A stretch of 64,000 nt of DNA from Pseudomonas ceruminis (GTDB lineage: Bacteria; Pseudomonadota; Gammaproteobacteria; Pseudomonadales; Pseudomonadaceae), in contig NZ_BQHW01000003.1 of assembly GCF_021602025.1 (NCBI RefSeq), forward strand, positions 124,001 through 188,000, written 5' to 3'. How positions within the stretch are numbered: position 1 is the stretch's first letter; the number at the start of each line of letters is the position of its first letter. A program made the position numbers and the translations under genes. Below are positions 24,765-34,714 of this stretch, piece by piece. The notes beneath the pieces are model-generated. The model ran no database searches, was not told the origin of the DNA, and saw only the letters and a list, made by a program, of their open reading frames with translations.

Positions 24765-25412
24765 TCAAGCCGCTACCGCTTCCGGCGTCCAAATCTTGGC
24801 CGGATACGGATAGGCGGTGAGCGCGTCGCTGCGGATCAGGGAGCCGAGCGCCAGGGTCAGCGCCGGCACGTCGATGGCGAGCCGATGGCCTTCCAGCGGC
24901 CCGAGGGCGAACGGAAGGCGGGCCAGCATCTCGCGGGTTTGCAGCAGTTCCAGCACGGTCTCGCGCCAGTGATCGAGCAGCGGCAACGGGCAGGTGTCCC
25001 GCACCAGCATCCACAGGCGGTCAAGCCTGTGGGCGCTGTCGCGTGGCAGCAGTGCCAATGCGCTGGCGTTGGCCTTGTCGGGCTTGACGCAGCGCCGGTC
25101 GAACAGCCACACGTTGGACAGCGAGCCGAACAGCGTCCGCCGGTACGCGCGCGTGATGCGCTTTTCCAGGCGATCGACGTTGCCGATGAATACCGGGACG
25201 CTGCCGCCCTGGTCGGTGATGACGTGGAACTGGTCCAGTCCCTGCTCGTCGCGCCCGAGGGTCAGGCGAGCGAGGAACTGCTGGACGGCGGTGTCCCGCG
25301 CCCAGATGGACAGGAAGATCAGGTTGCCCTGGTCATCGCCGACGCAGGCGTCGGCCATCACGTCCGGGCATTCGTCGATGCGGTACAGCGTGGAAGAAGT
25401 GTTTGCGGGCAT
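24765..25412 (-). CDS. ICE accessory protein of unknown function (215 aa)
   Basis: No recognised domain. The protein is soluble, with no signal sequence or membrane segment. An N-terminal part contains FLARLTLGRDEQGLDQFHVI and a central basic helix NVDRLEKRITRAYRR, and the C-terminal half is Leu-rich and helical. It sits in the run of small genes between the helicase and DUF3275 genes and its order is conserved in this ICE family. ATG 25412, with leader L4 upstream. Confidence 0.7.
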   Translation of the reverse strand: MPANTSSTLYRIDECPDVMADACVGDDQGNLIFLSIWARDTAVQQFLARLTLGRDEQGLDQFHVITDQGGSVPVFIGNVDRLEKRITRAYRRTLFGSLSNVWLFDRRCVKPDKANASALALLPRDSAHRLDRLWMLVRDTCPLPLLDHWRETVLELLQTREMLARLPFALGPLEGHRLAIDVPALTLALGSLIRSDALTAYPYPAKIWTPEAVAA

Positions 25413-25437
25413 GGTGGTGTCCTCGGATGAACGGGAA

Positions 25438-25478
25438 CAGCACCGCCCGCTGGGGCAAGTACTGCCCCAGGGGGTGGA
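25438..25478 (-). ncRNA. Structured leader L4
   Basis: A strong hairpin CTGGGGCA-(5 nt)-TGCCCCAG within outer pairing CCACC/GGTG. The loop (AGTAC) can pair with a downstream GTGCT, again a pseudoknot-like arrangement. Begins just after the previous stop codon. Confidence 0.55.
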
Positions 25479-25488
25479 AGAAAACCGC

Positions 25489-25749
25489 TCAGTCCGGCTC
25501 GAACTGCCGGGTGTGCGGGTTGAAGTGAAGCGGCTCGTCCGCCGAAGTGATCGGCGTGAAGCCTTCCAGGTAGATGTTGTTGAGGTACTGGTCGCGGTAG
25601 GTCAGTGCCTGCCGTGCCTGGTCCTCGGTGAGGCCGTTGTCGATGAAGTACGCCAGCATTTCCTCGTCGGAGGACACTTCGTCGTTGGACAAACTCCCTT
25701 CAACGAGTGCCAGCAACGAGGGCGGAAGCGTTGCCAGGATCGGGTCCAT
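25489..25749 (-). CDS. Small acidic ICE protein (86 aa), unknown function
   Basis: A small acidic protein without recognisable domain; the middle reads SSDEEMLAYFIDNGLTEDQARQ, a helical segment like a UBA/CUE-type or ParB-partner helix, but that is only resemblance. It begins 16 bp after the stop of the 25,766 gene with AGGAGG upstream, so the two are co-translated. Confidence 0.65.
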   Translation of the reverse strand: MDPILATLPPSLLALVEGSLSNDEVSSDEEMLAYFIDNGLTEDQARQALTYRDQYLNNIYLEGFTPITSADEPLHFNPHTRQFEPD

Positions 25750-25765
25750 GTCGGTTCCTCCTGGC

Positions 25766-26173
25766 TCAGGCCATCGACGCCGCGGCGGATGCCGCGGATG
25801 CCGTGGGTGTGCGCCGCCGGGCGTGGTAGGCGCGAACGCCTGCACGCCAGTCGGCGGACTGCTCCGGTGCGAGGTCCAGATAGGACAGCGGGCACGTGTA
25901 GTAGTACGGGTGCATGGACTCGTCCAAGGACTTGTAGCCCCACTGGCCGCCGCTTCGTTCAAGCAGATCGCAGCGGATGTAGCGCAGGGACTGGCCCGGT
26001 GCGAGATCACGATGCACGCCTTCGACCTTGGCGGTCACTTCGGCGACGGACCACAGCACGTTGCCGCGCAGGGTGTGAGCGATGACCTTGACGCTGGCGC
26101 GCTCGGTCTCTTGCGGTGCGATCAGTTCCGCGATCAGTTCGGACCGCGATTGGTTTGAGAAATACCAGCCCAT
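25766..26173 (-). CDS. ICE accessory protein of unknown function (135 aa)
   Basis: A soluble protein beginning MGWYFSNQSRSELI and ending in an Ala/Thr-rich tail. The middle holds VLWSVAEVTAKVEG and YIRCDLLERSGGQWGYKSLDES, which look like beta strands. The family occurs in the same position in related ICEs; function unknown. The ribosome site GAGGAGG sits in a sequence that can pair with an upstream GAGGCCT, so translation may be occluded. Confidence 0.65.
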   Translation of the reverse strand: MGWYFSNQSRSELIAELIAPQETERASVKVIAHTLRGNVLWSVAEVTAKVEGVHRDLAPGQSLRYIRCDLLERSGGQWGYKSLDESMHPYYYTCPLSYLDLAPEQSADWRAGVRAYHARRRTPTASAASAAASMA

Positions 26174-26175
26174 GA

Positions 26176-26237
26176 GAGGCCTCCTCGAAAAGTTGAGCTG
26201 AAGGCCTCCCCGTGGGGAAGAACCCCCAGCGGGTGAT
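26176..26237 (-). ncRNA. Structured leader L5
   Basis: Minus strand: CACCCG, then the hairpin TGGGG-(6 nt)-CCCCA, then AGGCCTT. That last segment is complementary to GAGGCCT next to the start codon at 26,173 and would mask the Shine-Dalgarno sequence. Confidence 0.5.
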
Positions 26238-26277
26238 GGAATGCCGCATCTGCGGCGAAGGAACCTATGCGTCGCCC

Positions 26278-26619
26278 TCAATCCCAGTCGTCATCGTCTC
26301 GATCACAACCGGCCGGGCAGTAGCCGAACTCGATCCCGTGCGAGCAATAGCCATGCTCCGCATTCCAGTCCTGGGTTTCCTGCCGTTCGGCAGGTGTTGC
26401 GTAGTCCCATTCCTGGGCCGCGATTTCGAGAGCCTGAGCACGTTGCTCATCCGGCAAACGATTGGCCTGTGCGTCGATCGCCGAACTGAAGAGCGTCACG
26501 TAGTGGTCGTAGGACAAGCCGCAACCGCGCTGGGCGTGTGCGGCGGCCGCTTTGCAAAGGTCCCGCCACGCGGGTTCATCCAGCGTTGAACGCGGGGTAT
26601 CGCAAGCGATGGTGGACAT
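26278..26619 (-). CDS. ICE accessory protein of unknown function (113 aa)
   Basis: A small protein ending in a Cys/His-containing acidic tail (EHGYCSHGIEFGYCPAGCDRDDDD). The three to four Cys with His suggest metal binding. The N-terminal part is helical (DLCKAAAAHAQRGCG). Unknown family, conserved in position within this ICE type. A small GC hairpin follows the stop at 26,244-26,257. Confidence 0.65.
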   Translation of the reverse strand: MSTIACDTPRSTLDEPAWRDLCKAAAAHAQRGCGLSYDHYVTLFSSAIDAQANRLPDEQRAQALEIAAQEWDYATPAERQETQDWNAEHGYCSHGIEFGYCPAGCDRDDDDWD

Positions 26620-26640
26620 GATGGAGACCTCCAGAAAATG

Positions 26641-26685
26641 GCCAGGGCCTCCCCCGCATGGGAAAGGAACCCCGGCGGGTGGATG
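26641..26685 (-). ncRNA. Structured leader L6
   Basis: Outer stem CCCGC/GCGGG around an inner GGGG-(6 nt)-TCCC hairpin, starting from the conserved CATCCACCC; just upstream of the 26,278-26,619 gene. Confidence 0.5.
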
Positions 26686-26713
26686 AAGAACACCGCGCAT
26701 GCGGCGTCTGCGA

Positions 26714-27403
26714 TCACGCAGGTTTTGGTTCGGCCTGGCGGCTCCACTCCTGCGTCTTGAAGTCCAGCGCGTAGCCCAGCTCGCCCAGGCGGGCGATCTG
26801 CGCGCGCAGGGTGCGGCGGTCGATGGTCGAATCCAGTTTCACGGACTCGCCCAGCGGCCACAGCAGGCCGAAGAGCGCGGCGTCACCGTCTTCGGTGCTG
26901 CCGGGGGCAGCGGCCGTAGCAGGCGGTGGCGCATCCACGCCGAAGGGCGTGGTATCGACCAGCGGGTCCGCGGACGCCTGCACGGGTGCGGGCTTGGCGG
27001 GCCTGGACGCTTTGGTGGGCTTGGCCGGCGTTGCCGCAGGCTGCGCCCCTTGCTCTTCATCGAGCGGATCGACGTCCTGGGTGGCGAAGCTGCGGGCTTC
27101 GTCGCGGCTGAGTTTGTCGATGCCGTTGAGCGTCATGCCGTCGAGGCTGGCACGGATCTCGAACCGCATGCCGCCGCCGACCGGATAGGACTTCGGGAAG
27201 ATGTACCTGATGATGAATTCCCCGTCGTACTTGCCTTCGGGGTACTGCTCCAGCTCCGGGTCTTTGACCTCGAAAGTACCGAGGTGCGTCGCGAGGCGGC
27301 CAACCGTGAACGGGCCGTTCTTGCCGCGGATGGTACGCAGCGTGAGCTGGCCGGGGACGACGATGGGCGCAACAGATTTCTCGGAAGCCGATGGGGTTGC
27401 CAT
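26714..27403 (-). CDS. DUF3275-family ICE protein
   Basis: A 229-residue protein. The N-terminal about 115 residues form the conserved beta-rich DUF3275 domain (GQLTLRTIRGKNGPFTVGRL...FEVKDPELEQYPEGKYDGEF). A Pro/Ala/Lys linker and a short C-terminal helical segment follow. The family is restricted to ICEs and related islands and is of unknown function. A GC hairpin (27,466-27,486) lies upstream after the DUF932 gene. Confidence 0.85.
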   Translation of the reverse strand: MATPSASEKSVAPIVVPGQLTLRTIRGKNGPFTVGRLATHLGTFEVKDPELEQYPEGKYDGEFIIRYIFPKSYPVGGGMRFEIRASLDGMTLNGIDKLSRDEARSFATQDVDPLDEEQGAQPAATPAKPTKASRPAKPAPVQASADPLVDTTPFGVDAPPPATAAAPGSTEDGDAALFGLLWPLGESVKLDSTIDRRTLRAQIARLGELGYALDFKTQEWSRQAEPKPA

Positions 27404-27465
27404 GATGGTTCTCCTGATGATGAATGACGGGCCGCCGACGGCACCCGGTGGATGAGAGGAAATGG

Positions 27466-27486
27466 CCTCGCCCGAGGTGGGCGAGG
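27466..27486 (-). terminator. Hairpin after the DUF932 gene
   Basis: Perfect 8 bp arms (CCTCGCCC/GGGCGAGG) with a 5 nt loop, 12 bp after the DUF932 stop. The T-tract is weak, so termination strength is uncertain. Confidence 0.5.
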
Positions 27487-27497
27487 TCCGCGTGGCA

Positions 27498-28325
27498 TCA
27501 CGCCTTGAGCTGGCGCATGCCTTCGGCCAGCAGCCACAACGCCCGGTTCAGGCGCAGGTTCTGGTCGATGCCTTGCACCGGACGGGTGCGCTGATTGCGG
27601 CCGTTGGCCGTGCGTCCGTTCAGGCCCCCTTTGACTAGGTTCTCCTGGACGCGGTTGAAGACGGCCCACAGGTCGTTCTTGCGGTCGTCCCATCGCCGAG
27701 GGGCCAGCAGTTGGCTCTCGGTGACAGGCGTGGACTTGGCCGGATCGTCGTACTTGAGTGCGAGCGCAGAGTTCGCAAAGACCTCCGCTTCGCCCTCATC
27801 GAGGGTGATGGTGCGCATCGCATCGCGCGCGTTATGCACGCGCTCGAAACCTTCGAGGACTCCGTAGGCACCTTCGATCACCTGGCTGGCCACGTCGCCC
27901 TTGTGGGGAACGCGGATGTCTGCGGTGGTGTCACCGCAAACCAGGCCGTTGTGGCAGACGAACCGGAACATGCCGGCGAGCATCTGATAGCTGCTCGTGC
28001 CGTCATGGCTGTTGAGCAGGATGATCTCGTTCGCCTCGTCGCCGTTGATCTGGCTTGCATGGCGAAGTCGGATGAGGTGCTTCGTGTACTCGCGCCGGTC
28101 TTCGTTGCGCACGCGCGTCTGACACACCATGAAGGGCTCGAAGCCCTCCTGGCGCAGCTTGGTCAGCACGGTCGAGGTCGGTATGTAGGCATACCGATCG
28201 GACCGGCTCCCATGTGGAGCGTCGGCGAAGATCGACGGAACGACGGCACGAATGCGGTCGTCCGAGAGTGGGCGATCAGAGCGCAGGATCGGGGATTGCG
28301 GAGCAAAGCGGGATACCAGAGACAT
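27498..28325 (-). CDS. DUF932-family ICE protein
   Basis: A 275-residue protein with the DUF932 domain over nearly its whole length: YAYIPTSTVLTKLRQEGFEPF, HLIRLRHAS...NEIILLNSHDGTSSY, and FRFVCHNGLVCGD, a hallmark block. DUF932 proteins are found in phages, plasmids and ICEs and may be related to phage/plasmid-like replication or DNA-modification proteins; the role is unknown. ATG 28325 with AAGGAGA upstream; a strong CCGCGTGG hairpin precedes it. Confidence 0.85.
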   Translation of the reverse strand: MSLVSRFAPQSPILRSDRPLSDDRIRAVVPSIFADAPHGSRSDRYAYIPTSTVLTKLRQEGFEPFMVCQTRVRNEDRREYTKHLIRLRHASQINGDEANEIILLNSHDGTSSYQMLAGMFRFVCHNGLVCGDTTADIRVPHKGDVASQVIEGAYGVLEGFERVHNARDAMRTITLDEGEAEVFANSALALKYDDPAKSTPVTESQLLAPRRWDDRKNDLWAVFNRVQENLVKGGLNGRTANGRNQRTRPVQGIDQNLRLNRALWLLAEGMRQLKA

Positions 28326-28470
28326 GGCTGATCTCCTTTGAGAAATTCGACAACCGCGTGGCCGTGAGACCACGCGGAACTCGGGGGATGAAATGCGCAA
28401 GCACGCGTCCTGGGGACGCGGCGTACGTGGGGAGGAAAAGCGACAAGGCCCCGTGAGAGGCCGTGCCGGA

Positions 28471-29376
28471 TCAGAACGAAGCAGCCAATGCCGGCTCCTG
28501 CTCCTGGACTTGCGCCTCGGGCTCGCGCTCGGCGGGCTCGGTGGCCGTGTCGATGGCATCGTCGGCTTCGGACGCGGATGCGTCTTCGGCCGGCGGCGCC
28601 TCGGCTTGCGCCTGGCTCGTCGGATAGACCTGGGTGCCGTCGATCTTGATGAGACCGATGTGGACCAGCGTCGATTCCAGGCTGGCGGCCGGTTCCCCGG
28701 CGTGCTCACCCTTGGTGCGGATGTACGGATCGATCTTCATGTCGTTCAGACGGAAGGCGATCAGCACCTTGCGGTCACCCTCGACGGCCTGAACGCACCG
28801 GCGAACCAGGTGCTCGGCTTCCGGGGTGGCGACGATGGTGTCGAAGTACCGATACTCCGGTTCATCGACAGGCCCGGCCAGTGCCGCGACGGTGCAAGAG
28901 AGGAACGAGTCGCCAGCTTTTGGGGTGACGTCCTTCACACGATTGAGATAGCCGATGCCGCGGGTGATCAACTCGTGCTGCTCGATCGAAGCCAGTTCGG
29001 CCCGGTCGATCAGTTCGGCCTTGAGCAGTCGCGCCTTGAGGGACGCGGCGGCCTGACCCTTCTGCTCACCCTTGTCGCGGATGTACACATCGCCCCACAG
29101 GTCACCGAGGCGAAAGCGCACCAGCGGGCGCTGCTTGGGATCGTCAACGCCGATGTAGCGCTGAACGAGCTTCTTGGCCTCGGCACCCGAGACCTTGACG
29201 TCGAAGTAGCGGTAGCTGGGGTCCCGGGCGGGGCCGACCAGCGCGGCGATGGTGCATGCCAGGAAAGGCTGCGCACGGCGGCCGCCCCGGACGGGCACTT
29301 CACGGACACGCTGGATGTAGCCGATGCCCGAGGTGTGGAGGTCGAAATACGATTTCTCGTTGGACGTGGTGTTCAT
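28471..29376 (-). CDS. DUF3577 (STY4534-type) ICE protein with tandem domains
   Basis: A 301-residue protein in which the DUF3577 domain occurs twice. The first copy (about residues 8-110) has GIGYIQRVREV, FLACTIAALVGP and YRYFDVKVSG; the second (about 125-230) has GIGYLNRVKDV, FLSCTVAALAGP and YRYFDTIVAT. An acidic, Glu/Ala-rich tail follows. The family is annotated as ICE replication-related and may bind single-stranded DNA, but this is not proven. Members are commonly single-domain, so the duplication is notable. Confidence 0.82.
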   Translation of the reverse strand: MNTTSNEKSYFDLHTSGIGYIQRVREVPVRGGRRAQPFLACTIAALVGPARDPSYRYFDVKVSGAEAKKLVQRYIGVDDPKQRPLVRFRLGDLWGDVYIRDKGEQKGQAAASLKARLLKAELIDRAELASIEQHELITRGIGYLNRVKDVTPKAGDSFLSCTVAALAGPVDEPEYRYFDTIVATPEAEHLVRRCVQAVEGDRKVLIAFRLNDMKIDPYIRTKGEHAGEPAASLESTLVHIGLIKIDGTQVYPTSQAQAEAPPAEDASASEADDAIDTATEPAEREPEAQVQEQEPALAASF

Positions 29377-29403
29377 GGTGAATCTCCATTGGGATGAAGC
29401 GGA

Positions 29404-29452
29404 GACACACCGGCCCACGCATGCGGGGAAGGTGCGTGACCCCGCGGTGGGT
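29404..29452 (-). ncRNA. Structured leader L7, upstream of the DUF3577 gene
   Basis: CCCAC/GTGGG outer stem, GCGGGG/CCCCGC inner hairpin; the loop ACGCACC is complementary (with one G-U pair) to GGTGTGT downstream, a good pseudoknot of seven pairs. Confidence 0.6.
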
Positions 29453-29545
29453 TGATAAGGCGAAAGCATCCGCCACCAGAGGCTGGTGGCCGCTCGCGGA
29501 AGGATGCGGTGCGAGCTGGCTCGGTCACGCAGTGGGAACTGCGCC

Positions 29546-29612
29546 GCAACCTCGAAGACCGATGGTTGCCTGGCATGTCGCTGACGACGTCAGCAGGCAT
29601 GGGGCCAGCATG
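29546..29612 (-). ncRNA. Two-stem intergenic element, copy A
   Basis: Stem 1 GCTGAC-GAC-GTCAGC (29,580-29,594) and stem 2 GCAACC/GGTTGC (29,546-29,569) are separated by a conserved GGCATG and flanked by CATGGGGC. Copies B and C have the same layout with compensatory changes. It lies in the 310 bp gap between the XF1762-like pseudogene and the DUF3577 gene, 5' of leader L7 in the direction of transcription. Confidence 0.55.
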
Positions 29613-29686
29613 GCGGGGCCTCGCGCGCGCGGCAGCAATCAATCGGCACCCGGGCGCTTCCCTTTGTCCGCGCCACCCGGCGCCTG

Positions 29687-30137
29687 TCACAGGCACTTGG
29701 CGCCGCGCAGGTGCTCGGGGGTATCGGCGCGCGGACGGCCGGGACGGCTCCAGGCGCCGCCACCGCGCGCGCCGATCAGCCGCCAGCCGGCGGCGCGCAG
29801 GCTGGCGCCACCTTCGTCGGGCATGGTGTAGGTGAGCAGGCGTATGTAGCCCAGCGCCCTTGCCGCCTGCCAGGCCGCGCCGTAGAGCTTGCTGCAGGCG
29901 CTGGGTGTGCCGTCGGTGCACAGCCGCGTGACTTCCAGCGTCCAGGTGCCGCGCGACCGGGCGGCCGACAATGGCCACGCCGTGGATCAGGTCGCTGTCG
30001 CTCAGCGTGACGGCCAGGGCGAACTTCGCGCCCTGGACCGGGCGGTGGTGGCGATGGTGCGACAGAACGAATGCATTGGCCGTGCGCAGCGACACCGGTA
30101 GGAGGTGCAGCCTCGGCGAGGTCGATGGCGTGTTCAT
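29687..30137 (-). pseudogene. XF1762-family protein gene, frameshifted
   Basis: The N-terminal half (RLHLLPVSLRTANAFV, HHRHHRPVQGAKFALAV, HGVAIVGRPVAR) starts at 30137 in one frame. The C-terminal half (TWTLEVTRLCTDGT, YIRLLTYTMPDEGGASLRAAGWR) is in another frame ending at 29687. Joined, they make one protein of the small XF1762-like family found in these ICEs (an N-acetyltransferase-like fold is likely). The frames cross near 29,945-29,960, where a few bases appear lost, so the gene is broken or the sequence has an error there. Confidence 0.7.
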
Positions 30138-30242
30138 GCGGTTGTCTCCGGTGGCATGCCGGCGTTGTGGCCGGCGGGGCGTGCCTCGGCGGCTGGAGAC
30201 AAACGCGCACGCGCGGCGATGGCGGCGGTGCGAACAAAAGAA

Positions 30243-30260
30243 GGCCCCCGATGCGGGGGC
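30243..30260 (-). terminator. Terminator of the DUF3085 gene
   Basis: On the minus strand GCCCCCG-CAT-CGGGGGC is followed by CTTCTTTTG, 18 bp past the stop codon at 30279. Confidence 0.75.
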
Positions 30261-30278
30261 TGCGAGGCGGTTGCCGCG

Positions 30279-30575
30279 TCAGGCGGGAGGCACCACTGCT
30301 AAGGACAGGTGCGTGGCGGTGGCGGAAAGCACGAGATCGTCCGCCGAGTGCTGGAGGCGCGTGAACAGGCCGTCCTTCGGGTCGAAATACTCCGCGAAGT
30401 CATCGCCGCCCAGCTCGCGGCCGGCGAGGTGCCACCAGTCATCGAACGGGTCGGTGTCCGGGTTGCATCCGACGGCGTAGGCGAGCAGTGCCTGGCGCCC
30501 ATCCGGGCGACGCTCCCCACGCTCGGCGAGGAAGTACACGCCCTGATCCTTGACCAGGACAATGCGGCACTGATT
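30279..30575 (-). pseudogene. DUF3085 gene, 3' part, interrupted by the mer transposon
   Basis: This part encodes the C-terminal about 97 residues of a DUF3085 protein (VYFLAERGERRPDGRQ, DPFDDWWHLAGREL). Removing the transposon and one copy of the TGATT duplication joins it in frame to the N-terminal part at 34,509-34,570, restoring a protein of about 118 residues with CRIVLVKDQG at the junction. The native reading frame is therefore intact apart from the insertion. DUF3085 proteins are small ICE proteins of unknown function. Confidence 0.85.
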
Positions 30576-30613
30576 GGGGACGTCTCAGAAAACGGAAAAA
30601 ATCGTACGCTAAG
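30571..30613. repeat. Left target duplication (TGATT) and left terminal inverted repeat
   Basis: TGATT at 30,571-30,575, then a 38 bp Tn3-family end starting GGGGACGTCTCAG and ending GTACGCTAAG (30,576-30,613). It matches the right end apart from one substitution near the tip and one A missing from the poly-A run. Confidence 0.92.
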
Positions 30614-31606
30614 CCGGTTGCAGCGGTCGTAGCGGCCTGAACTTGCCCGCGCCGATCTTGGCGCTGCTGCGCCAGAGGTAATCGCCGGTCAGGTTGATGT
30701 GCTCCCAGCCCAGCGGCGACAGGTACTGCAACAGGGCGTCATCGACAGTCTGGCCGTGACCGCGTAAGGCGTTTGAGGCCCGTTCCAGATAGACCGTGTT
30801 CCACAACACTATGGCCGCCGTCACCAGGTTGAGGCCGCTGGCCCGGTAGCGCTGCTGCTCGAAACTGCGGTCGCGGATTTCGCCCAGCCGGTTGAAGAAC
30901 ACGGCGCGGGCTAGCGCGTTGCGGGCTTCGCCCTTGTTCAGTCCGGCATGCACGCGGCGGCGCAGCTCGACGCTTTGCAGCCAGTCCAGGATGAACAGCG
31001 TTCGCTCGATGCGGCCCAGCTCGCGCAGCGCCACGGCCAGGCCGTTCTGGCGCGGGTAGCTGCCGAGTTTCCTGAGCATCAGCGAGGCCGTCACCGTGCC
31101 CTGCTTGATCGAGGTGGCCAGCCGCACCTTGGCGTTGATCGCCTTGCCGGACGCCTGGAACTGCTGCTGATGCTTGTGCTTGGCAGCGTTGAACAGCTTG
31201 CCCAGGATGCGGTCGTGCAGGTCGATGATTTCGTCGGTGACGGTGGCCATGCCCTCGATGGCGAGCGCACCAGGGTCGCGTAGCGGCGCTGTGCCTCGAA
31301 CTTGGCCAGATCGGCGGGCGTCATCTGGCCGCCTTCGCGGGCGATCTTGAGCAGGCGGTTCTGGTGCACCGACCGCTCGATGCCGGAAGGCAGGTCGAGC
31401 GCCTGCCAGGCTTTGAGGCGCTCGATGTGTTCGAGTATGTGGCGCGAGTTCGGCTTGACGGGCGACTGGCGCAGCCAGGCCAGCCAGGTCGTCTTGCCGT
31501 TGTCGTGGCGCTTGAGCAGATCGTCGAGGCGGTGCCGGTGGGTGGCCGACAGGGGATCGGACAAGGCCGCGTAGATGCGGCGGTTGGCGCGGCTGTAGGC
31601 GTTCAT
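30609..31606 (-). pseudogene. tnpA: Tn3-family transposase tnpA, multiply deleted
   Basis: Only fragments of the roughly 990-residue transposase remain. One covers the region around residues 150-290 ([16 protein letters not shown] to GKAINAKVR). An in-frame join near 31,120 then leads to the C-terminus ([16 protein letters not shown] to FRPLRPLQP). The join removes several hundred residues including the two catalytic Asp. A one-base deletion near 31,269 (GTGGCGCTC expected, GTGCGCTC found) also breaks the frame, and the N-terminus is absent. The stop codon lies in the terminal repeat, as in related elements. Confidence 0.85.
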
Positions 31607-31624
31607 CGAACACCTCCCTTTTCC

Positions 31625-33611
<1,987 letters not shown>

Positions 33612-33623
33612 GGTGATCTCCTT

Positions 33624-33974
33624 TCAGTAGAACAGCGGCAGGACGTAGGGAAACGCGAGGGCAACCAGAACCAGGGCGGCCACGATCCAGAAGATCACCT
33701 TGTAGGCAGTCCGCACTTGGGGCACGGCGCAAACGTCGCCGGGCTTGCAGGCATGGGCTGGTCGGAAGATGCTGCGCCAGGCGAAGAACAGCGCGATGAG
33801 CGCTGCGCCGATGAAGATCGGCCGATACGGCTCCAGCACGGTCAGGTTGCCGATCCACGCGCCAGAGAAGCCGAGCGCGACCAGGACAAGGGGGCCGAGG
33901 CAGCAGGCCGAGGCGAGGACGGCCGCGACGCCGCCGGTCGCCAGTGCGCCGCAGCCGTTCTTGGGTTCCGACAT
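33624..33974 (-). CDS. merT: Mercury transporter MerT
   Basis: A 116-residue inner-membrane protein with three helices. The vicinal pair in SACCLGP in the first helix and a second Cys pair in the loop (ACKPGDVCAV) are the known Hg-handling residues. ATG 33974 is the first start after the mer promoter; longer frames cross the promoter. Confidence 0.95.
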   Translation of the reverse strand: MSEPKNGCGALATGGVAAVLASACCLGPLVLVALGFSGAWIGNLTVLEPYRPIFIGAALIALFFAWRSIFRPAHACKPGDVCAVPQVRTAYKVIFWIVAALVLVALAFPYVLPLFY

Positions 33975-34009
33975 AAGGTTCTCCTTCCGGGACTTCGCTT
34001 GATGCTGTA

Positions 34010-34040
34010 ACGTTACTTCCGTAGTCAACTACGGAGTCAA
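34010..34040 (-). promoter_or_regulatory. MerR-controlled merTPA promoter/operator
   Basis: On the minus strand TTGACT, 19 bp spacer, TAACGT. The spacer contains the dyad CCGTAG-TTGA-CTACGG bound by MerR, which untwists the over-long spacer when Hg(II) binds. merR starts 6 bp beyond it on the other strand, so the same site also controls merR. Confidence 0.93.
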
Positions 34041-34045
34041 GCGCC

Positions 34046-34453
34046 ATGGAGAACGCTCAAGAGAATCTGACCATCGGGGCCTTCGCCAAGGCAGCCCGGG
34101 TCAACGTGGAGACGATCCGCTTCTATCAGCTCAAGGGCTTGCTACCCCAGCCGGAGCGGCCCTACGGTCGCATCCGCCGCTACGGGCAGGCGGACGTGGC
34201 GCGGGTGAAGTTCGTGAAGTCAGCCCAGCGCCTGGGATTCAGCCTGGATGAAGTCGGCCAGCTCCTGAAACTGGAGGACGGCACCCATTGCAGCGAGGCG
34301 GCCGAACTGGCTGCTCACCGGCTGGCCGATGTGCGCGCACGCATGGCGGACCTCACGCGGATGGAAGAGGCCCTGTCGACGCTAGTGAGAGAGTGCAACG
34401 CGCACCATGGCAATGTTTCCTGCCCGTTGATCGCAGCTTTGCATTGCTGCTAA
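34046..34453 (+). CDS. merR: Mercury-responsive regulator MerR
   Basis: A 135-residue MerR-family activator/repressor. It has an N-terminal winged helix ([21 protein letters not shown]), a dimerisation helix and the three Hg-binding Cys (THC, REC, SCP). It is slightly shorter than the Tn501 protein and ends LHCC. Divergent from merTPA. Confidence 0.95.
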   Translation: MENAQENLTIGAFAKAARVNVETIRFYQLKGLLPQPERPYGRIRRYGQADVARVKFVKSAQRLGFSLDEVGQLLKLEDGTHCSEAAELAAHRLADVRARMADLTRMEEALSTLVRECNAHHGNVSCPLIAALHCC

Positions 34454-34469
34454 AGGGCCCACTTCGGCT

Positions 34470-34513
34470 CTTAGCGTACGATTTTTTTCCGTTTTCTGAG
34501 ACGACCCCTGATT
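34470..34513. repeat. Right terminal inverted repeat and right target duplication
   Basis: A 39 bp Tn3-family end (34,470-34,508), inverted with respect to the left end, then TGATT at 34,509-34,513. Confidence 0.92.
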
Positions 34514-34570
34514 GGCGATGGCTTCGGTCAGCACGGGGCGCAGGTCAGCGCCTTTGAATCGCAGTGACAT
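34509..34570 (-). pseudogene. DUF3085 gene, 5' part, interrupted by the mer transposon
   Basis: Start codon at 34570 (CAGGAG upstream) and about 20 codons (MSLRFKGADLRPVLTEAIAN) before the transposon end. It continues in frame at 30,575 once the insert is removed. A hairpin with AGGCC/GGCCT arms and an inner CATCC/GGATG lies in its leader (about 34,604-34,632). Confidence 0.85.
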
Positions 34571-34714
34571 GGATGAAATCTCCTGTGTGGAAGAATGAGA
34601 AAGGCCTCCATCCGATGGGATGAAGGGCCTGTAGTGCACGCGGCCGGAACGGCTGGAACGCCGTGGCGGATGCCTCGGGTCAGCCGCAGGACCGCCCGGT
34701 TTCGCTGCGGGGCG

